From Candidatus Njordarchaeota archaeon (GTDB lineage: Archaea; Thermoproteota; JANJXX01; Panguiarchaeales; Panguiarchaeaceae), in NCBI GenBank assembly GCA_029855985.1, contig JAGSHR010000226.1, forward strand, positions 1 to 8,992: a stretch of 8,992 nt of DNA. Direction: 5' to 3'. Positions 6,112 to 8,992 of this stretch are shown here, in pieces; the first letter of the stretch is position 1; the number at the start of each line of letters is the position of its first letter. The notes below the pieces were generated by a model. That model saw only the letters and a list, made by a program, of their open reading frames with translations, searched no databases and was not told the DNA's origin. A program made the translations under genes and the position numbers.

Positions 6112-8049
6112 TTAGAGGAGTCTCAAGCTTTCCGCGTTTCTTGGTATATCGCTGCGTAAACCAAGCTTGGTACTGCAGTAATTTGCAAAGTATTCACATT
6201 TCTTTTCCTCACCATGAACCACAACTACGTGGTTTGGTAATGGCTTTATTGATCTAACAAATTGGACTAGTTCAGGGAAGGGTGAGTGACCCGAGAATCC
6301 CTTTATCCTAGTTACCTCCATATTGATAGTTACGTGTTCAACTCCTTCTCTATTGTATAAGTCGAGTTCCCTTACACCTCTCAATATATTCCATCCTAGT
6401 GTTCCTGGTGCTTGATATGCTACGAAGACAAGTGAATTTCTTGGATCATTTGCCATTAGCTTAAAGAACTCTATCACAGGTCCGCCGTTTAGCATGCCGT
6501 TGGTTGCCAATATCACCGCTTTTTCTGAACTTTCGGCTATTTGATAGATCTCATCATGGTTTTTAACGTCTATGAAGAAATCAGCTAAAAATGGATTTCT
6601 ATTTTTGTGAAGGATTTTGTCCCTCAATCTCTTAGATAGAAATTCGGGGCTTGATGCATGTATTGCAACGGCTTCACGGATCATGCCACTTAAGTACACT
6701 GGTATCTCTGGAAGGATTCTTCTTTCCTTTATATAGTGGTACAATACAAGGAGAATTTCTTGTGCTCTTCCAACTGCTAACACAGGTATAAGAACTTTTC
6801 CTCCCCTATCCAAGGTTCTTCTTATAACATCAATCAGATTTCTCTCAGCAACGTCCTGCGGTGGGAATTTATCCCTTGGACCACCATATGTTGATTCTAT
6901 AAAAAGGGTTTCAACCCGAGGGAAACTAGTTGAAGCTTTATCTAATAGCCTTGTATCACTATATTTTATATCGGACGCGATCACTATGTTGTAAAGACCT
7001 TCAGCTACATGAATATGAACTATGGAGCTGCCCAATATGTGTCCAGCATTATAAAACGTTAAACGTATATCGGGGGTAATATCGTTTACCTCTTCATAGT
7101 TAAACGTTATCGTATGCAATATCTCTTTGTCTATGTCAGTATACGAGTAAGGTGCTAGTCTAGCCTCCTTTCTTGCGACATCAATGTAATCTCTCTGCAA
7201 AAGTACCATTAGATATTTCGTTGGCTCTGTGCAATATACGGGTCCCCTATAACCATATTTAAAGAGAAACGGAACCATGCCAGAGTGGTCAATGTGAGCG
7301 TGAGTTACTATCACGGCGTCAAGCTCGTCAACGGAAAATTCAGGAAGAGAAAAACGAGGGAAGAGATCCTCAGGTGAACCCGCTCCAACTCGAATTCCCG
7401 CATCAACTAGTATATTACTCTCTTTTGTTTGTATTAGAAATGCGTTTCCTCCAACTTCCCTAGCTCCACCTAAAACCGTTACACGTACATTATTTTTCTT
7501 AAAAATGTATGGACGGTGAATACGTTCCCCAATCTCTCTTAAGAACGCTAAACGTTCCTCTATGTTGATTTCATTAATCTTCCTAACATAATCCATTATC
7601 CTAGATGCAATAGGGGGTTTTCTGATAATTATCGGGAACCACAAGGTTTCAATTGTAATTCGTCTTCGAGTCTCACCTTTTGGCCCTATCACAACTCCTG
7701 GTTTTTCAGCCTCTATATAAACCTGACCAGTTACATCGTCGAAGTATATTGAATGTATCCCTGCGCGTTCACCCACGATCTCTCTAATTTTTCTTTCGGC
7801 TTCCTTCTTATCCATTCGAATGGACTCGTCTGACCTAATGGAGATACGTTTGTGGTATTTCTTGGCAATATTTTTGATCAGAGATTGTTTAACTACCAAT
7901 AATTCCGGATTCTTCGAATAAAGGACAATTCTTGGCCCCTCAAATTTTATGCTAGTTATCTTAGCATCCGCTGGTAATTCTGATAAAATTATCTTATGTA
8001 ACTCTTTTATCCATCCATTAAGCTGAACCTTTTGGCTACTATTAACCAT
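6112..8049 (-). CDS. fttA: aCPSF1/FttA: KH-domain beta-CASP RNase, transcription termination factor
   Basis: aCPSF1 (FttA) is conserved across archaea. It cleaves nascent RNA downstream of U-rich sites and triggers transcription termination, and is related to CPSF73. From the ATG at 8049 the product is 645 aa, the usual length. Two N-terminal KH-type domains cover about residues 5-145; the second has GXXG as VIGPKGE near 120-126. The MBL core has VLGGAREVGGN (about 192-202), HAHIDH (250-255), His337 in GHILGS and Asp360 in ASDIKYSD. Beta-CASP motifs are Glu385 in ESTYGG (A), His588 in GFSGHS (B) and His612 in VVVHGE (C), with ATNGMLNGGP before them; all catalytic residues are present. The frame opens at GTG 8058, but that GTG is part of AGGTG (8060-8056) lying 6 nt before ATG 8049, so ATG is preferred. 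It has its own promoter and a long leader. Confidence 0.96.
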   Translation of the reverse strand: MVNSSQKVQLNGWIKELHKIILSELPADAKITSIKFEGPRIVLYSKNPELLVVKQSLIKNIAKKYHKRISIRSDESIRMDKKEAERKIREIVGERAGIHSIYFDDVTGQVYIEAEKPGVVIGPKGETRRRITIETLWFPIIIRKPPIASRIMDYVRKINEINIEERLAFLREIGERIHRPYIFKKNNVRVTVLGGAREVGGNAFLIQTKESNILVDAGIRVGAGSPEDLFPRFSLPEFSVDELDAVIVTHAHIDHSGMVPFLFKYGYRGPVYCTEPTKYLMVLLQRDYIDVARKEARLAPYSYTDIDKEILHTITFNYEEVNDITPDIRLTFYNAGHILGSSIVHIHVAEGLYNIVIASDIKYSDTRLLDKASTSFPRVETLFIESTYGGPRDKFPPQDVAERNLIDVIRRTLDRGGKVLIPVLAVGRAQEILLVLYHYIKERRILPEIPVYLSGMIREAVAIHASSPEFLSKRLRDKILHKNRNPFLADFFIDVKNHDEIYQIAESSEKAVILATNGMLNGGPVIEFFKLMANDPRNSLVFVAYQAPGTLGWNILRGVRELDLYNREGVEHVTINMEVTRIKGFSGHSPFPELVQFVRSIKPLPNHVVVVHGEEKKCEYFANYCSTKLGLRSDIPRNAESLRLL

Positions 8050-8134
8050 TATTAGCACCTAGTACAAAACACAGAAGGAGGTTTCTAAGGGAAAACCCCG
8101 TGGAGATGATCCAACTTGGAATAGTTAACGATAA
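8050..8134 (-). promoter_or_regulatory. Leader region (5' UTR) of aCPSF1 with small inverted repeats
   Basis: If the TATA box at 8155-8167 is used, transcription starts near 8134 and gives a leader of about 85 nt, long for archaea. It holds the real binding site AGGTG (8060-8056) and several small foldable pieces: GGG/CCC around a T-rich loop near 8088-8099, and AGAA/TTCT around ACCTCC near 8073-8086. ACCT (8082-8079) could pair with AGGT of the binding site. TTGGATCATCTCC (8114-8102) resembles the 3' end of archaeal 16S rRNA. A regulatory role is speculative; the pairing is only 4 bp. Confidence 0.3.
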
Positions 8135-8147
8135 TCATGAATTTAAC

Positions 8148-8167
8148 TAAAAAACTATTTAAAAATA
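8148..8167 (-). terminator. T-rich tract downstream of tRNA-Val, possible terminator
   Basis: Two T-runs on the minus strand, T5 (8165-8161) and T6 (8154-8149), lie 36 to 53 nt past the tRNA-Val 3' end. Poly-U runs are the known archaeal termination signal, so these could end the tRNA transcript. There is no GC-rich stem. The same bases include the aCPSF1 TATA box. Confidence 0.3.
8155..8167 (-). promoter_or_regulatory. TATA box for aCPSF1
   Basis: TATTTTTAAATAG on the minus strand is a good archaeal TATA element and lies between tRNA-Val and aCPSF1. A start about 26 nt downstream would be near 8134. It overlaps T-runs that could also end the tRNA-Val transcript. Confidence 0.5.
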
Positions 8168-8200
8168 TTACACCGAAACCAATTTTTAATTAAATTCTTA

Positions 8201-8297
8201 TGGTGGGCGGGCCCGGAATCGAACCGGGGACCTCCACGTTGTCAGCGTGGCTTTAAGCCCCCATATCGGGGGTGTCATACCACTAGACCACCCGCCC
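8201..8297 (-). tRNA. tRNA-Val (anticodon GAC) with a 22-nt intron at 25/26, CCA encoded
   Basis: Acceptor GGGCGGG (8297-8291) pairs with CCCGCCC (8211-8205), T stem CCCGG/CCGGG carries loop TTCGATT, and anticodon stem CCACG/CGTGG carries loop CTGACAA. The anticodon GAC (8243-8241) reads GTC for valine. The genome encodes A73 and CCA (8204-8201). Between the D stem and anticodon stem are 22 extra bases that do not fit a tRNA but form a splicing fold. Removing 8273-8252 leaves a normal 75-nt tRNA with G26, as in other archaeal tRNA-Val. The competing reading, with the CCCCC/GGGGG hairpin as the anticodon arm, fails because its loop lacks U33. Confidence 0.95.
8252..8273 (-). other. Non-canonical tRNA intron at position 25/26 with bulge-helix-bulge fold
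   Basis: The fold is outer helix GTGG (D loop, 8283-8280) with CCAC (anticodon stem, 8250-8247); central 4-bp helix TATG (8279-8276) with CTTA (8257-8254), one T-T mismatch; 3-nt bulges ACA (8275-8273) and AAG (8253-8251); and an intron stem CCCCC/GGGGG with loop GATAT. Cutting after the second base of each bulge, as archaeal splicing endonuclease does, joins C25 to G26. Introns outside the anticodon loop are mainly known from Thermoproteota-type archaea and usually need a heteromeric endonuclease. Confidence 0.88.
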
Positions 8298-8384
8298 TTT
8301 TAGTCTAAATCCTTCATATTAAACTTATTAGTTTCATTTTTAATTTTTTCTCCCATTATAAATTGGAATTAAATCCAAATAAGA

Positions 8385-8393
8385 CTAAATATC
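8385..8393 (+). promoter_or_regulatory. Possible TATA box for thpR
   Basis: CTAAATATC lies about 55 nt before the TTG at 8446, inside the 148-nt divergent gap between tRNA-Val and thpR. It would place the transcript start near 8415 with a leader of about 30 nt. The rest of the gap is AT-rich and must also hold the minus-strand tRNA-Val promoter, for which no single element stands out. Confidence 0.35.
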
Positions 8394-8433
8394 TAATGGA
8401 CCAAAGATTGTGTTTAATCTTTACTTATCCTTT

Positions 8434-8439
8434 GGGGTG
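8434..8439 (+). promoter_or_regulatory. Ribosome binding site for the thpR TTG start
   Basis: GGGGTG lies 6 nt before TTG at 8446. An in-frame TGA (8443-8445) directly precedes this TTG, so no upstream start is possible. Confidence 0.6.
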
Positions 8440-8445
8440 TGGTGA

Positions 8446-8992
8446 TTGCGAGCTTTTCTAGCGATAGATGTCACCCAAAAGGAAATCCTAGATCGGATCT
8501 CCAGTATTCTAAGGGAAATTAAACGCACAGGGGCCATAGTGAAACCTGTGGAGCTAGAAAATATCCATCTAACCTTGAGATTCTTTGGTGAGATCGACGA
8601 AAACGATGTTAAGGAAATAAAAAACGTTCTTGAATCTTCTCTAAGGGGCTTTAAAGTGTTCAACATGAAACTGGCTGGGATGGGGGCCTTTCCCTCACCT
8701 GGATCTCCAAGAGTAATTTGGATAGGTGTTAGTGAGGGTGCAAATGAAGTTAAATCTCTTGTAAACAAGCTTATCCCTAAGTTAAATAAAATAGGCACAC
8801 ATAGAGAGAATAGACCCTTTTCTCCTCACATAACTATATGTAGAGTAAAAAGATACAATTCGGCACTTAAAGGCCTCATTGAGAGGTATAAATCGGAGAT
8901 CTTTGGAACAATTGAAGTTTCAGAGATCAGACTAAAAAAGAGTAAATTAACACCATCAGGACCCATTTACACAACTTTATTCTCCTATAAGT
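8446..8992 (+). CDS. thpR: RNA 2',3'-cyclic phosphodiesterase ThpR (2H/LigT family), 3' end at the window edge
   Basis: This is a 2H phosphoesterase that opens 2',3'-cyclic phosphate RNA ends to 2'-phosphates; the family was formerly called 2'-5' RNA ligase. The two signature HXTX motifs are HLTLRFFGE starting at residue 41 and HITICRVKR starting at residue 128. The N-terminus RAFLAIDV is typical. The start is TTG at 8446, directly after an in-frame TGA, so the N-terminus is firmly bounded. The frame is open for 182 codons to the window end; since the family is about 180-190 aa, the stop should be within a few codons. It is the only plus-strand gene and diverges from tRNA-Val. Its possible link to nearby genes is functional: such ends arise when archaeal tRNA introns are cut. 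Confidence 0.94.
   Translation, partial: MRAFLAIDVTQKEILDRISSILREIKRTGAIVKPVELENIHLTLRFFGEIDENDVKEIKNVLESSLRGFKVFNMKLAGMGAFPSPGSPRVIWIGVSEGANEVKSLVNKLIPKLNKIGTHRENRPFSPHITICRVKRYNSALKGLIERYKSEIFGTIEVSEIRLKKSKLTPSGPIYTTLFSYK

Noticed and set aside
6112..8058. GTG at 8058 as the aCPSF1 start (and GTG at 3431 for the GPN GTPase)
   Set aside because: In each case the GTG is part of the likely ribosome binding site (AGGTG or GTGA) placed 5-6 nt before an ATG that gives a typical N-terminus.
8076..8150. Plus-strand AAGGAGGT followed by a 16-codon frame starting GTG at 8100
   Set aside because: The spacing from the site to the start is about 18 nt or more, the peptide is very short, and the region is better explained as the minus-strand aCPSF1 leader.
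8258..8272. CCCCC-GATAT-GGGGG hairpin as the anticodon arm of a different tRNA
   Set aside because: Its loop lacks U33 and a sensible 7-base loop. The CCACG/CGTGG arm with loop CTGACAA is canonical, and the hairpin fits as the intron stem of a BHB.
8421..8798. Minus-strand open frame of 125 codons at the right end
   Set aside because: It lies antisense to thpR, whose HXTX motifs and binding site are clear. The predicted protein has no recognisable motif.
1..8992. Mobile elements, CRISPR arrays, toxin-antitoxin or defence genes
   Set aside because: No transposase, integrase, direct-repeat array or attachment-site signature is seen; every long frame is explained by a conserved housekeeping family.

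Overview
The window is from an AT-rich archaeal chromosome. The evidence is the gene content: a KH-domain aCPSF1/FttA, SRP19, Nep1, a GPN-loop GTPase, GatD, and tRNA genes of archaeal type, one with a bulge-helix-bulge intron outside the anticodon loop. Start regions also look archaeal: GGTGA-type ribosome binding sites about 6 nt before ATG or, often, TTG. A non-canonical tRNA intron plus aCPSF1 and aCPSF2 fits a TACK/Thermoproteota-type lineage better than most Euryarchaeota. That placement is inference, and I cannot name a genus.

Layout. Nearly everything is read leftward on the minus strand. From right to left: tRNA-Val(GAC) with a 22-nt intron at 25/26 (8297-8201); aCPSF1/FttA (8049-6112) with its own promoter and a leader of roughly 85 nt; then a tight five-gene run, SRP19 (6019-5615), aCPSF2 (5591-4194), Nep1 (4181-3465), GPN-loop GTPase (3422-2661) and GatD (2649-1306). 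Gaps in the run are 11 to 42 nt, so it is probably one transcript. It is followed by an AT-rich hairpin (1255-1275), tRNA-Thr(GGT) (1177-1103), and a third metallo-beta-lactamase/beta-CASP protein (1052 to beyond the left edge). The only plus-strand gene is thpR, a 2H-fold RNA phosphodiesterase, at 8446 to beyond the right edge, divergent from tRNA-Val.

How the genes fit together. This is an RNA-centred housekeeping neighbourhood: transcription termination and 3'-end formation (aCPSF1, aCPSF2, perhaps the third beta-CASP protein), rRNA modification (Nep1), SRP assembly (SRP19), Gln-tRNA formation by transamidation (GatD; its partner GatE is not here), a GPN GTPase, two tRNAs, and an RNA-end enzyme (ThpR). 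I see no mobile element, CRISPR array, defence cassette or sign of recent transfer.

Most worth a second look: the tRNA-Val intron, the third beta-CASP protein with Phe where motif C His is expected, the RNase J-like motif A of aCPSF2, the long basic tail of SRP19, and the aCPSF1 leader, which carries two stretches resembling the 3' end of 16S rRNA.
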